Shown here piece by piece: positions 38,601-53,600 of a DNA stretch of 64,000 bases; the stretch's first letter is position 1, and each line of letters starts with the position of its first letter. The DNA is taken from the NCBI GenBank assembly GCA_003586115.2, contig QVOM02000074.1, positions 2,092,199 through 2,156,198 of the forward strand. Direction: 5' to 3'. The position numbers and the translations under genes were made by a program. The stretch comes from Salvator merianae. Taxonomy: Eukaryota > Chordata > Lepidosauria > Squamata > Teiidae. The notes beneath the pieces were generated by a model. It did no database searches. It had not been told where the DNA came from and saw only the letters and a list, made by a program, of their open reading frames with translations.

Positions 38601-41600
38601 TTTCCACTTTACACTCAGATTATACTCCAATGCTGTAAGTTCCCCACGCTTCACCAGGCGCCGTGACTGTGAGATAAGTGGGAAAATCTGAAACAGCAAT
38701 AATAATTTTTCTTAAGTGAAATCTAAGTGCCTCTTATTAACTCCATATCTTCAAAAGACAAGGTTGACTTTGTTTTTCTGCATATAGATGGAAAAGATTT
38801 TGTTTCCATTTCTGGAATTAAAGATGAAAGTGCTAGAAAAGAACACAAGAGAGATCAAATTTAATATGCTCACTCTGGAAAGTCAGCTTCAGACTCATTT
38901 AGAAAATAAAAGACTGCAGAAAAAGAAAGTTACAATAAGCATTCAGTTGCAAAATTATGCAGATTATAGGGAGTTAAACATATTTTACATGTGTTTACCA
39001 ACCCTTGTTTTGCTAGAATATACAAATAGTTATTAATGCCTAGGGTCCTGGGGAAGGAAAATAGTGAGATATGCAAACTGATGAAGAAAATAAGGGGGAA
39101 ACAAGAATAAAATAATGATTTGCACCTGAGGAAGGGGAGAAAGTGAATAGTTTTTCTGCCATACCAAGCAAGTAAGCTGGAACCCTTGGGCTGAACTTGT
39201 ATGCTGTATGGAATGGCCTTCTGAGGAAAGATTACAGATGAATACAGTACAATCAAAGATCCTTCTCACAAGGCCACACCCAAACCAAATAGAATGGTCT
39301 CACAGAAAAAGGATGCAGATTAGTGCTAAGCACAGTCCTAAAGAAAAGACTGCCCATAATTTGTATGGAATAGTCTTACATGAGATCTTGGGAATGCAGT
39401 ATCTAAAATAAGACCTGGTGCCATATACCCTCCACTCTCACATCTACTGAAGGCAACAGATCCTGTCCAACTACATGGGCAGTGGTCCCTGGAAGCAGCA
39501 TAAGCTGTCATATCAGCAGTGAGGGGAGCTCCCCTGCTTTGTTTCTGATCTATAGTTTTTCCAAATACTGCTACAGCAGCTTGGCAGTTTCCCCCCACAA
39601 CCACTGATCCCTGGAAGGATCCCAGGTATCAGCAGATGGGATATCCTCTCAAGCTGTCGTGGTGGCAGAAGTTTAAGTACGGAGATCAGTGACAAAGTGG
39701 GAGGACCCTTCCTGAACACTGCCATGGCCATGGCCATGGCCTGAGAGGATTTGCCCATCACTGAACCTTCTGTCATTTGCCCAAAAATGACCTGCCTGGG
39801 GATGATAGCAAGGAGAGTTAACTCTCTGAAGCCACAGCACTGGCAATGCGGCCTGATAGTGGCCTGTCTCAACAGTAAAGAGGGAGGGAAATATCTATGT
39901 TGCTACAGTGTTGGAATGTTGGGATAAGCCAACATTGGGAAAGGAAGTGGGGGAGGGTCCCTTACAAAGATGCAAACGTCCTCTTCCTCTCACCACAATC
40001 TGGGTACCACAGCCCAGATTGGGGCAAGAGGGAGCAAATTCTTCCTGGTGCTGCAGTGTCTGTGTAAGGGAAGCTTCCCGCCCCACCCCCACTCCACCAC
40101 ATGACGATGATCTTATGGTGTACTACTACTACTACTACTACTACTAATGTATTTATATTAATAAAAAAGTAAAATAGCAAGGGTGGTCTGAGAGGTTTTT
40201 CCACCCCACTGAAATAGCCTTCTGTATGATGATACCACAGAAACAGTCAACAATTGGCAAGAGCTGCTCTATGTTGTTTTTTTAGTTGCCCTGGGCTCAA
40301 CAAAGCATAGAGAGGGAGCCAGGAGGCTGGGTGAGGTCAGTAAGCCTGGGGGTCAGTGTGGGAGCAGTATGGGGGGTGGTTCAGAGGAGGCATGGGAGGT
40401 GCCCTTAGAGTGGGGTGAATGCAGGACGAACACAACAGCCTGATGATCTCCTCAATATTTGTCCTGGGGCTTCTTCAGCGGTATTTCTTCCTCACCACCC
40501 TCCTCCTGCTAATCAAGGGGAAGAGGTGATGCATCAGGAGCAGCAGTGGCATCACAGGATGAGGAGTTGCAATAGCAGATGCTCCTGCAGCCACCACAAC
40601 TAGCCACCCAGGTAAACCAGCCACCCAGGCAGTGTGCATGTGGAGGATTCTAAATGGCTCTGGCTTCCTACTTCTGGGGAGTGGGTTGGCCCTCTGGAGC
40701 TGTCTTGGGTGTTTGGGGTATATGTTTCTGCCCTTAAGGAGGTCAGGTAAGAAAAGGGCTTTGTCACCGCACAGAAAAGTTGAAAACCAGGACAGGTTGT
40801 GGTGAAGCTATGGTGACTTCTCCCTCACTGCCAACTCACAGGTGCCAGCATCCTTTCCGCTGTTCTGATATATGGCATTCTATTCCATGTAGATATCTTT
40901 AGTATGTTGCTCCTCAAATCTATGCCACTTTTTAATTGTGGCATTGCATTCCCTAGAAATATCCTGCCTTGGGTACCCGCAATATGTTGCAGATCAAATC
41001 CAGCAAGATTCATTGTACATGTACTGGTAGATTCTTGCTTTATGAATTTAACAGGTTCCACAGTATCTGTTAGACTATATTCATTTTATATGGTTGTGAA
41101 TTTTTTAAGACACATTCTACATAAACATAGATATTATGAATAAGTTATTAATTTCTACTTTTCTTTAGTTTGGAATTAGAATTTTTTAATGTTATATATT
41201 TTATGTATGCTTGACTTTTATTTCTACTTTTGCAGGTGAAATCTGCAGTCTAGAGGTTAGGCATCCATGGAAGCTCCATGGAAGATGTTGGCTGTGATGG
41301 TAGAATTGTGGCACTTTGAATCCAGGTAGTCTTTCTCCCTTGACTGGCATTGAGAGAGACCCATCGTTCATTTAACTCAGGCTGCGGTCTGACATTGTAA
41401 ATTTAATCTGTATCAGAAGTGTACAAGGACTGAATTTGTCTTCTGATCGTTCCCACAGTTACATTTTAACATGGACTCAATTCGTACTTTCTCGTTCTCA
41501 CACTGATGTTTCCCATGCTTGGTACGGAGAAACAGTACCTTTTCTGTCTCCACCTCTCGTCAAATTCCCCTCCCTGTGCAGTCCGTGATTGGCTGCAGTC

Positions 41601-44600
41601 CCAACGTTCAAATCTTGACATCACAGGGGTTGGAAGGTCAAGCTCTGCTCTCCATATGTCCCCACTGCTGCCTCAGAACATGGATTCACTTGGCAGCGTT
41701 ACTAGTCATTCGCCATTTGCTCCTTCTCCACCCTACAGCCTCTATCTACACAAGCAGAACTTTAAAACCCTGTGTACTGCACAATTAAGCTTCTTAAAGG
41801 GCAGACGGCGATTTCTGCGCCCTTGCAAGTGCACTTTTGTGCAATTGCACAATTTAAAAGTAGCACAAAAGTAGGGAGAGGTCTGTGAAGAAGGGGAAAC
41901 ATGGGGAGGGAACGTGGGGGGGGCTCTATTATTGTGATAGTGCTGTTCATGGCCAGCAAATGGACTCTGCCTCTTTTCTCCCCGAGACATCCGCAGCGGC
42001 ATGTGTCCCCACTGTGTAGCTGTGTGCTGCTGACGGCAAAACTGATCTTGAGCGGGTTCTTTGTTGGGGTAAGAGGACTGCAGCCCCAAACAGGTGCAGT
42101 TTCCTTTTTGGTTTAATCAGCAGACGGAAGTGGAGGAAGCCTTTAATTTCTTCCTGGCAGTGTCGAATGGGGGATAAAGAAAGAGAAAGCACCGCAGCTT
42201 AGCGAAGTAAAAAGGAGGACGGTTTTCTTTTCTCCTGGCAGCAACAGAAGGGGGGATAATGGAGGCAGAAGAAACTACTGCACTTCCTGCCCACCCACAA
42301 AGTCTGTCATTGGACGGCACAAAATGGGGATCCCTCCCTGTGCATGCCCCCCCAAAAGTACGGTCCCTCCGAAATAGTCTCCTTCCCCATTCTCACATCA
42401 CAAAGTAAAGCGGGTTAGCGATCTGGAATGGCTTGAGAACTCACTAAATCCGAATGCAAAGTAGTCCAGATTTTGCCAATTTAGTCCAGAAAAACTACAG
42501 AATGGCAAAGTCATGTCGGGCCAGTGGGAACTGAAGACGGCCTGTAAACTGATTAAATGCCGTGTCAGAACACGGCCTCAGTGTAACTGAAGATAGTCCT
42601 GGACTACTCAGGATACATACAATTTCACAATACATTTTGCAGAAACCAAACCATAGCATATAAGAAAGGGCAACTGTACTTGTTAAGAATTGAGTGATTT
42701 GAGTTTTGTGCACAACTATTAAAAGGCTGATATAGAAAGCCTAGGATTGATATTATTGGCAGACCTGCTTTTGAAAAATTAAGTTAGTGGCATAAATAAA
42801 AAATATGCCTTATAATTTTGATAGAAACTGAAGAGGTTTGTCGGATGTGGAGAAAATGTGCCAGCTATGGAGTGCCTGGATTTAATTGTACAATTGTTCT
42901 AGAAGATAACCAAGACTCTCATATGACAGAATGGTTACTACTTTCTGCAATATACTGCAAATGGTTATGTGAAAGTATCCACAGCACCGTCAGGTAGAAT
43001 TACATTGGATCACTTTAAATTACTGCAGTCTGAGGAAGTAGCCAAGCTGTTTGCAGGAGTTTGGCCAACTACTTCTCTCCTTGATTCCAGCCCTTGATAG
43101 CTTATAAAAGTTAGCTGATGGAGTATAACTGGAAGGGTTCAGGGAGTGATAAATACCTCTTTGCAGGAGGGATAGGTGCCAGCAGCTCTAAAGGTAGCTA
43201 TGGTATGCCCCCTCTTTGAGAGGACCTCTCTGGATCCAGAGATATTAAATAACTACCGCCCAGTGGCTAATATTCCCTTTTGGGACAAGATGTTGGAGAA
43301 GTTAGTGGCCTCCCAACTGCAGGCATGCTTGAAGGAACCGGATTATGTAGTCCCATTCTAATCTAGTTTCAGGCAGGAGTTTGGCACTAAGACTGCCTTG
43401 GTTGCCCTTTATCAGGAGAGGGATGGGGACAATGCGACCCTGTTGGTTTTTCTTGGTTTTTCTTGATCCCTGGAACACTTTCAGGAACTGGGACTTGGAA
43501 ACACTGTTTTACAGTGGTTCTCTTCCTATCTCCATGGTAGGTTCCAGAAAGTAGCAATGGGGGACTTTTATTTGATGCCCTGGAAACTTTCTTGTGGAGT
43601 TCTTCAGGAGTTAGTTTTGTCTCCTATCCTCTTTAACATCTATATAAAGCTGCTCGGAGAGGTCATCAGGAGTTTTGGAATGAGGAACCATCAGTATGCT
43701 GATGACACCCAACTCTATCTCTCTAGTCCTTCTGAGTCTGGGGAGGCAGTTCAGGTGTTTGATTACTGCCTGAGACAGTGATGAGCTGGATGTGGATGAA
43801 TAAATTGACACCGAATCCAGACAAGACAGAGGTACTGTGTGTCACAGGCTCCCGAGTCCAGGAGGTTATGAGGTACCCAATTCTGGATGGGATTGTTTTC
43901 CCTCAGAAAGAAAAGGTGCTCCTGGATTTCTCACTGTCATTTCAGATCCATGCGGCAGCGATAGCCGAGCATACCTATCTCCATCTATCTGGTTTGCTGA
44001 CTTTGGCCTTTCTCGGATAGGGAAAACTTGGTTACAGTGATTCACACTTTGGTAATCTGCAGATTAGACTACTGTAATGCATTCTACGTGGAGAATGGTC
44101 CAGAAGATGGAACTAGTGCAGAATGCAGCAGCTAAGCTGACAGTGGGAGTCTCTGGCTTTATGCACGTCACGCACATCCTGAAAAATCTGCACTGGTTGC
44201 CTATTTACTACTGAGCCCAATTCAAACTGTTGATGTTAACATTCAGAGTTCTAAATAGTTTGGGCCCTGATTATCTGAAGGATTGCCTTATCCCATATAG
44301 ACCTACCCGACTATTGTGATCTCAGGAAGAGGGCTTCCTATAGTTCCTCCTCTCTCACCTGGTGAATCCTCTAGAGGTTGCCAGGTGCTTACATTATATG
44401 GTTTTCAGCGCCTGGTTAAAGCATACCTCTTTACCCAGGCCTTTGATGTTCAGCTTCCTCTGGGTGTTGTCCTGCCAGGGAGGGAGGATTATATTTTAAA
44501 GATGTTTTAAGAATACTTTATATATTTTATCTTTTTATTATTTTGACTTGCCCTAGGACCTTCTGGTGAAGGTCCTTTGTTTTTTGTTTTTTAATAGTGT

Positions 44601-47600
44601 TGAATCAGGCTCTTTCGAGAACACATCAGTTTTAAAAACTGCTGGTATCCAAGCAGAATTCAGGAACCAACAGGGTATTGTGTAGAAATTAAATAGAGCA
44701 ACAATGAAGTCATTATAAATCTCAGCAGTATAGAAGAATGTTTAAACCAATTTTATTAGAAATATGAATAAAAGCTCCAAGAAAACTTCTATGGCCAATG
44801 AATTGCTTATACGAAAAATATTGATTCCACTTGAGACAATAGTAGAGGCCTTTGATAAAGGTAACTTCGTTTTTACCAGTGGGATGTGGAACCTATGGCC
44901 TTCTAAATGTTATTGGAGTCCAACATCCATTAGCACCAGCCCCCACGGTCAAAGAATAATATTAGCTTTCATTCAACAATATTTGGGGGCAGGAGGGGCA
45001 TATTATAACGTGACATGAATACAAGTTGATTAGCTCTGTGGTCTCCCCCTCTCTCTCCCTCTCTCTCTCTGCTATATTACAAAAGCAGGTACTTGCAGCA
45101 CAGGGACGATATGAACACTGATGCCCTAAATTAATTTTTACCTTGCATTCAAACTCCATATTTTGACTTAAGTAGATTAGTTCTTCTGTATTCTTCATGC
45201 GCTGGATGTTTTCATTGCAATCTTTGATAAGCTGCAGAAAAAAAAATGCTGTCAGGAACTTACAAAACTTGCTTTTTAAGAAACCTAGTGATTTATTTTT
45301 ATTTTTATTTTATTTATTTTTATTGATATCCTGCCTTTCTTCTCAAAAGCTCAGATTAACATTATTCTCTCCCCTGATCTTATTTTCAAAATTACCCTGA
45401 GGTGGATTAGGCTAAGAAGCAGAGACCAACCCAGGGTCTCCAAGCAAATTTCCTTCGCTAACTCTGGATTCCAAAATCCTAGCTAAACACTTTATCTACC
45501 ATACCACATGGATGTCAGAAACATTGATTTCTGAAAGTAAGCTTTTATTTCAGGGGAGGAGTCAGCTAAGTGTACAATCAAGAGATAAAAGTGAGAACAC
45601 CTGAAATTTAAAGCAAAATAAAGAGGACACTACCACAGCATTGATCATGATGGCCAATGGTGCTGAATTTAAGGATGACAGTGACAAAATCAACAAACAT
45701 AAATAATTTTTTAAAGTAAATTGGGAGGAGGAGTTTGACAATGAGGAGATCACCAGAGCACTAATATCAATAAAAATCATAACAAACAAATGAACATATG
45801 TTGAAAAACAACAACACAGGACCTTAAAAATGATGGTAGGGAAGCATTGATATGAACTTCATGTGAAAAAACTTTAAAAAATTGAGGACCATGGGATAGG
45901 TGATCACTAGGTGCTATATATCAGACTTAGTGACTCTGGTTTTTCTTAACATGCTGTAGATGTTAGGGATGACTCAGAGACTGGGTTCCGTGAGGGTGCA
46001 AGGTGACAGGGCTGGATCTGGAGATGAGGCAAATCAGGGCACCTGTCCTAGGCAGCAACTTCATCAGGACAACAAGAAAAGAAGAAGAAGAAATCAAGTT
46101 GTACTTTCAAACTGTTACACTGTGGGGGAGCAAGCCAGCAACAATACATCTCTATCCCTCTTGGATTTTCTTCTAGATCCACTGTTGCAAGATGTGGCAG
46201 AGGCTGGAAGGCTGCTTTCACCTTCCCAAATCACACACCAGTCTTTGGGAAACTTTAGTTCACTGTGCAGTACCTGCTAGAAGAGTCAACTTTGGATAGA
46301 ATGCTGGATGTATTTGCTTATTTTTGAAAATTAAGTAATCTGTTGGTCCGAGTCTGCTATTTTCATTCAGAACTGACTAACTGCCAATGTGGCAGTTCAC
46401 CTGATATTCTCTTCCTGGCTTCATCAACTGTCATGATCCTGCTAGGATAGATTGTCATATTCTAAGCCCCCACATCTGGGGAACTTGATCTGAATATTAT
46501 GCAAGTTGCTAATTATGAAAACGAAATTGAATCATTATGTGCAGCACCATTTAAAAAAAACGACTACTACATTTTACACAGAGTGCAAAGTTTCCTCTGC
46601 CTGGAAGTGCCAAATTCCCACTCCTTTTGAGGTAAAAAACACTCAGATAAGACCAAGATAAACTCTTCCAGAAGCCTGCATAAGAGGAAGGTCCATCTGC
46701 TTCCCAGACAGTGCCAGGATGATAGCCTGTGTTCGTGTCTACTGCAGGTAGACCACTACTGTTGCTGCTGGCTGCTTTTACAGGTATCTTTGCAGGACGG
46801 GAGGCCAGGAATCAGCAGTCCATTAGCACATTCTTGGTGCCCTCCAAGGGCCTAAGTCACAGGGCACAGATCATTTTCCATAGTTTTTCATAGAATGAGA
46901 GTCTTACTTCTATTTATTTTCTGAATGTGATATGTACTTTTTGTATTTTCTGCTTAATTTTATAATTCTATAATTTTGTTTTACTTGGACCACTATTATT
47001 AATTACCTGAGCATGCCTCCTTGCATTCATGGCAGCAGGTGATCAAAGGAACACCCTACCTGCACCCCTCTTCCATTCCCTGGGAGGCTTCCATTACCTT
47101 TTCAGGGACAAAAATGAGGCACAGACTGTGCTGCCGTGCCCAGATTGCCTCTTCCAGTCATTTTCACATTGACTCATTGAAAGATGGAAGAAATGGGGGA
47201 AGAAAAGAGCAGAATGTTTTTGCCATTCTCTTCTCCTTCCACATATAAGAAGCAGCAAATATACAATGCAAAAACCATGTGCAGGACGCAGGTGGGGGTT
47301 GCCTTGCTGAGGCACCTATAGTTTGTCCTCATATGTTAGCAGCCTCTCTTCTTCAAGTTCTAGTCCGTCTAAAGTTTTTCTAGATTTAGACCTGGATCTG
47401 ATGGCTCTGCTTGCTGTTTATGATGACCTCAAATGGAAAAAATAATAATAAACCTCCAGTGCTTTTTCTGTTGTTGCCAGCCTGAAGAAAAAGTAAGATA
47501 CAGGCGCACATAGATTTGCATGATTTTTATATGGAATATTCCTCTCTTTCATAAACACATCATAAATTATCATGACTCTTGTAATTCCCTTTCAGTGCTA

Positions 47601-50600
47601 TGGTAGCAATCATGAGCATCTGGATTTTCACAGGAAATCCCCACAAATCAGTGTGAAGACACAGAACATATTTGCATGCATGATTTGAACAAATAAAATG
47701 ATGGATCTAATTCCTCTATGGCCCAATAACATGGATCCAGAACAAAGATTTTAATGGATTCCCTGAATTGTACAAATAAAGATTAGTACGCTCCATCCCC
47801 ATGGACTATCCCAGATCATATTGGTCTCAAGGAAGATAGCTGAATAAAGACCAATAGAGTGTTTTTTGACATCACCATAATGCAAAAACATAGACCCAAG
47901 GTGCATATCCTCACAGCTTAGCTTATTGTTTACATGAGAAGTTTCCCAAACCCATCATGAAGAAGGACTGACTCCATATTCCATGGTGTCTTGAGCAAAA
48001 TCAAATATCTGGGCAAATAATCTATCTTTTGGGTTTATGGAGAAGAGTCCTACAAAATCAATACTCAGTTGCATATCATATTCATATTGGTCAACTCAAT
48101 TTTAAAATTCAGAGATCCAGAACATTTTGGCCTATCAAGGCACACAATTATGGTTCTGTGACTTGTTTTCAAAGGTATGCAATACATTATGTTTTTCCAA
48201 GTCATAGCCAAATGCATATCAAAATAATATTTATTGAGCCAAAATCATTTTGAGTCCTGTACCACAGCCCCAAGACAATGACAACTGGTCCTCTGAGCAT
48301 ATGATGTTCATTAAGCATATGATGTTCATATACACCATTTATATTGTAAAGCACAAAGAAAAAAGCTATAGAAGTCTGTTTATACCATGCCTCACAACCC
48401 TTTTCTTTCTACGATTACTTAGCACCATAAACTAGACTTTTTTTTTAAAAAAAAAAATCATGTTATATACAGTACATTATATTTGTATTTTACATATCTT
48501 ATTTTGTAAATCTCCAACTCCAGCTTCCACCCTAACTAGACATTTAATCACTGTTTTTCTGCATACTCTATTATTTTCCCAATCTCCAGCTTGGCATGCC
48601 CTTGGATACTGTCTACTCATCATAAACCTGTCACTTGGCTTTCCTGCACTATGTTAGCCAATGGGATATGACATCCAGAAGCAGCAGCATGTTGCAAAAG
48701 TATAAGCCATATATCTGTATTTTGCAAACAACCCTGACAAAACTCCATTGACTGTATATAAGGAGTTGTGTGTATGCAATATAAATTAATCCAGATGACT
48801 CGACAGAATGGATTTTCTGAAGCCACTGTGAAGATACGCTTCATATTTATCACATAAATTGAGATGTCCGAACTATGAACTCTGTATTTAACCCACAAAT
48901 TTAGATCTGAGTCAATTTCATGGGTTACATTGCTTCCCCCCAAAACCACTTTAAAATTAATGTGTACAACTCAAATTCTTACAAATTAAATTTCTAGGCA
49001 TGGGACAAAAATATGATTACTAGTCACAGATCATATATGCTATTTTTCAAATTAGACCATAGATATCAATGATTTCTACAAACTTAAGTTTTCAAGAAAT
49101 ACTTCATTTTCCAGATCCAAATTTTATCCATACTCTTTAAAAAGAAAAATATATATATAATTATATAACTATATATAGTACAGGGTTGTCTTTTATTGCT
49201 TCCCACTCTTTCTGCCCCCATATATGGTATAACAGCATTGTACACATTTACAGGTCAAATTGTTTAACCTAATATTATAAATATGGTTATAATAGTCCAA
49301 GTGACATTTATGTCATCACAGTGAACTGAAAAAAAAATCCACAAACTACTGAGTGGATCATTATTTTTTATGACAAAAGGTCATTTGTCAGGACTTCAGG
49401 GAGAGTAAGACCAGCTGACAAGGTGTAAGCGAGAACACTCCCTTCACCAAAGCCACCGCGTGGTTAACAGAAGGAAAGCAACAGCTTCCCCTCTGGATTT
49501 TTATGCTTCTGTGGCAAAGGAGAACATGAGGGATTGCTCACATCAACGCGGAAGGCTCCAACCCAGTGGGGAGTTGCAAGGGGACATGCAGCCTCCATGG
49601 AAGGAGGGAATCAACTCAAGCACTCAGGACATGTATCAAGCCCCAGCAACCCGAGTACCTTTTAAAAGGACAAAAGGTTGTCTGGGCTCACTTTCTTTAG
49701 CATAGAAGTATCTGAAATTTATGAGCATACTAAAAGAAGTCTTTGAAAAGTTCCTCTTTAAACAAGGGCTTCAGAAAAATACACCATCCAGTCAATACTA
49801 AGAAATCTGCTGTTAAGTCATTGATTTTGTAGAAGTAATAATACGATATAAAATAAAGTTAAAACATGCAAAAGGGAGGCCTGGTTGAAAGAAAGCAAAC
49901 AATATTGAAATTTACCTCTTATCTGGAGATAGGAAAGCAAAGGAAACTGAACTTTGGAGCCGGAAAATGGAAGCTGAAGGATCGTGTTTGCTCTAGTCAG
50001 AATCATTGAGAATTCTAAACAAGATAGTATACCAACATATGATTGTGGCTCTGGAGAAGCAATTATGCATTGTTCACTGGATGAATTTACTGAGCAGTTA
50101 ACAGGGCTTTGTTGCAAAGTTCTTGTCCTTCTTTCATTCCTTTTTTTCTTCTTTTTCAAGGACAGATGAATACAAAGAAAGAAAATAACATCTAGGGATC
50201 ATAGGCCTTCCGATCCAGACATGATGAGCATTTTGGTGACAAAGATAGAGAATCTACAGACCTCTTTTTTAGAAGGTTTTGACAAATTATGGATAGATGT
50301 AAAACAACAAATAGGGTCTCTAAGGAAATAATTACAATAACTGGAAACTAGAATGGAGAAACTCGAATAGAAGCCAGAATTGACCTAATCAATTGAAGTT
50401 ATCTGTACATGACACTGCAATTCAGGAATTTTTAGATGCACAAGCACTTCTGGAATTTTGAATGAAAGAGTCAGTTTTAAGGTTTAGACATATACCTGAA
50501 GAACAAGATGAAGATACCAGAACTTCGATTATACAAAAGCTATCAGAATCACTCCAGTATGAGGAAGAATAGATGGTGGGAGAACTGGATAGAGAATATA

Positions 50601-53600
50601 TAGAGTGAACTCTAGCTATCTGAGAGTAAATAAAGTCACCAGGGATATTGTAGTCCACTTTGTGAAGAAGCAAACACAAGATGCAACAACATTATGAAAA
50701 TCCATTAACTACAGGTCAGGGTTCAGTGTCCATTATGAAAGAATTACCGTCATGAATCCTGCAAAGGAGAAAGGATTATGCCCCACTGAGTGACTTGTTG
50801 AAGAAAGAGAAAATTTCCTTTACATAGGAAGTGTTTGAGAGAACAATATTCACATATAATCAATAGAAATTTAGACTGAATTCAGTTGACAGAAGAAGAG
50901 ATTTTCTGTCTAAGTACGGGAAGAGATTGGGGGAGACAATGGAACCACAAAAGGAACCACACGCTGAAGCACATCAAGACTTAGGGGCATATTTCCTGCT
51001 TATAAATGACGTATATAAATCAACAATGTTATCTTTATAAACATAAATTTAGCTTAATCTCAGCATATTGGGGGAGGGTAATTATAACCCAGTTTGGGGG
51101 GAAATAAATAAGCAAATAAAAAGTTGGAAGAAAAAAATCTGAATTTCTTAATCCCGCTTACGAGCTCTGAAAATATTAATAATTCTGAAGTTGTTATACC
51201 TTTTTCAAAACTTGCACAGGAAATTCCTTTAAGAAAGGAAGATGGATAGCGGGGGAATAGAAGACCTAAAATAAAAAAAGGATTATTTTATAGCTCCAGA
51301 GAAGGAGGAAGAATGGGGAGTTCCATGCTTAGAATATGAAATTCCCACAAATATTTTGTTCATTAATTAATAAAATATATGCTATCTCAAGCACTAGAGA
51401 AACAGTAAATTCCTTACTCTCTGATCAGTTTCAGATACAAAGAGGAACCAAACAAATTAAGTGGTTTCTTCATAATATAGAATGATGTTATAAATTTAGT
51501 AAACTTCTGATTGGATCGGAAATTAACCTAGTTGGCATAAATCCAGATTGTTCAGAACTTATCAAATCCAAAATAAATAATTTTAATGTGTTGGGTGAGA
51601 TTGAAGTAAAAATTTTATAATCTTGGCTAATTAACGAAATAGGATGAAATGATTCACTATATTCCATACTTTATTAGGTTTAGGACAGGGAATTATATAT
51701 GTATGCCCCAAGGATTCATATATAGGATTGTCATTTAATAGACCATTGAATAAATTTTGTAAATGTGGAATTAAAAAATGTGGTCCTGGAGCTTCACCAT
51801 TTTTCAGATTCTTAATAACATCTTCTATAGAGATAGGATAGAATCACAGAATTTTTCCATACACAGCATTATCTGTATAAACTAAAATTTGCATATATTC
51901 TGCTTCTGTAATAATAATAAAAAAACACAACTTCTCTCTCTTCTGTGGAGGTTTTGTAGATTTTTCCATTTAAATTCACTAACTTAATCCCGGCTGTGTA
52001 TAAAGCAGATGTAAGAAATTGCAACTGTCGGCGTATCCAAATTGTTTCAGGTGCTAAATCGGGCATAATTTGAACTTTGCCCCCCCTTGCAATTAAGGTC
52101 AGATTTGTTTCTCAGAGTATTATATACTTTGGTATTAATATTAAATCATTTAAATGTTATTATAATGTCTTTAGGATGTTCTGAGTTTTCAGATCTAAAG
52201 TTCATTCCTTGGTGTACCCCAGCGATATCATCTGGAATCACTTCAGAGAACCATTGTATAATAAACTGAATGATATTTTTACCTTTCAGCTGTTCTTTTA
52301 TTCCTTTTAGATGGATATCAACCTTCTTTGTTCAGAAAGTTGTGCTACGTCTTTTTGTAGTTCTTGAATAATATTAGTATTCAAATTTGCTGTATACATG
52401 GCTGAAGATGCTATATGCTGAAAAATTCTGAGATCCTGTGTGAGTGTATTCATTGCTTCTTTCCAACCTGCAATCTCCATGTGAATAGTTTTAATGGTTT
52501 CTTTAATGTCCGTCACCAATGAAGCTCGTAGATGCTCCAATATCTATGAGAGCGACTGAAAATTGTGAGCTATTTTCTATTCCTTGGATAACTTGTTGAT
52601 GTTCTTCTGTTCAACGCATTTCTTCTGCCTCTGCCACCATCATTTTGGCTTGTTGTTTCTTACTATCCGCTGCTGAGCAGGGAGCTGTTTTTGTTTTTGT
52701 TATTCCTCGCCATTTTGTGCTAAAAAAAAAAAAAATACAAACTCCAAGCCTCAGACTCCTTAGTTTGATGTTTTCGCTGAGAATGCGGACAATTTTTTTT
52801 TTTTTTGCCATGTATTTTATTAACATATGCTTATCAAAAACAGAGAGGTGTGAAAGTACTACATTCTCCAACTCTCACGCTTGTGCGCCCTGCATGTAGA
52901 ATTTTTTTGATATGTAATTGTAACAATAAAATAATAAAAATGAAAGAAAGACAATAAAGGTGATGGGTTTAGCAGAAGTTGACAAGTTTACTAATATTCT
53001 AAGAGATAAGATGCTTTCAAACTTCTTAAAGAACTATCAACCCTTTACTGACTATTTGCAAAGAATGAAAAGGGACTTATAGCAGAATTTGATGATTAAG
53101 TGTTGAAACTAGACTGGGAGGAAAAGAATAATAATAGACTGGAGAAGCAGAACTATCTTTAAGTACAAGAACAATCTGGAGAAGACTGGAAGTCAATGTA
53201 ATAACAATGTAGTTTAATCTTACTTAATGTGATGTAGTTTATATTACATAAATAAATAAAAGGTCATTTGCCCATTGTATCTTCTGTTATTGCACAAATA
53301 CTGTATGCAGTTCCCAATTTGCAGTTTCTGCAATATCGAGGATGCACAAGTTTACAGTATGTGCAGAAGCAGCAACACAGATAACCACAGCTTCATCTGG
53401 CAACATGTTTGCACAGTTACAAATAATCATTTGTAAGACTGAAAGTTCCTAATATACACCATAAAAATATGCCTCTGCAATCTGCATTTTCATATCCCAG
53501 CCAACATTTGAAAAGAGGCAACCCTATACCAAGGCTTTCCTGTTGCCATAGGTTGGCCTCAGTGTCAGCTTGGCCATGGTTCTTTAATACCAGAAATGCC

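Noticed and set aside
41506..42320. Cluster of ORFs up to 122 codons at 41506-42320
   Set aside because: All lie in DNA transposon F on conflicting strands; none resembles a transposase.
50990..52940. Simple twin priming as the explanation of copy D
   Set aside because: The forward 3' ORF2 part precedes the inverted 5' part, which is the opposite order to a twin-primed insertion.
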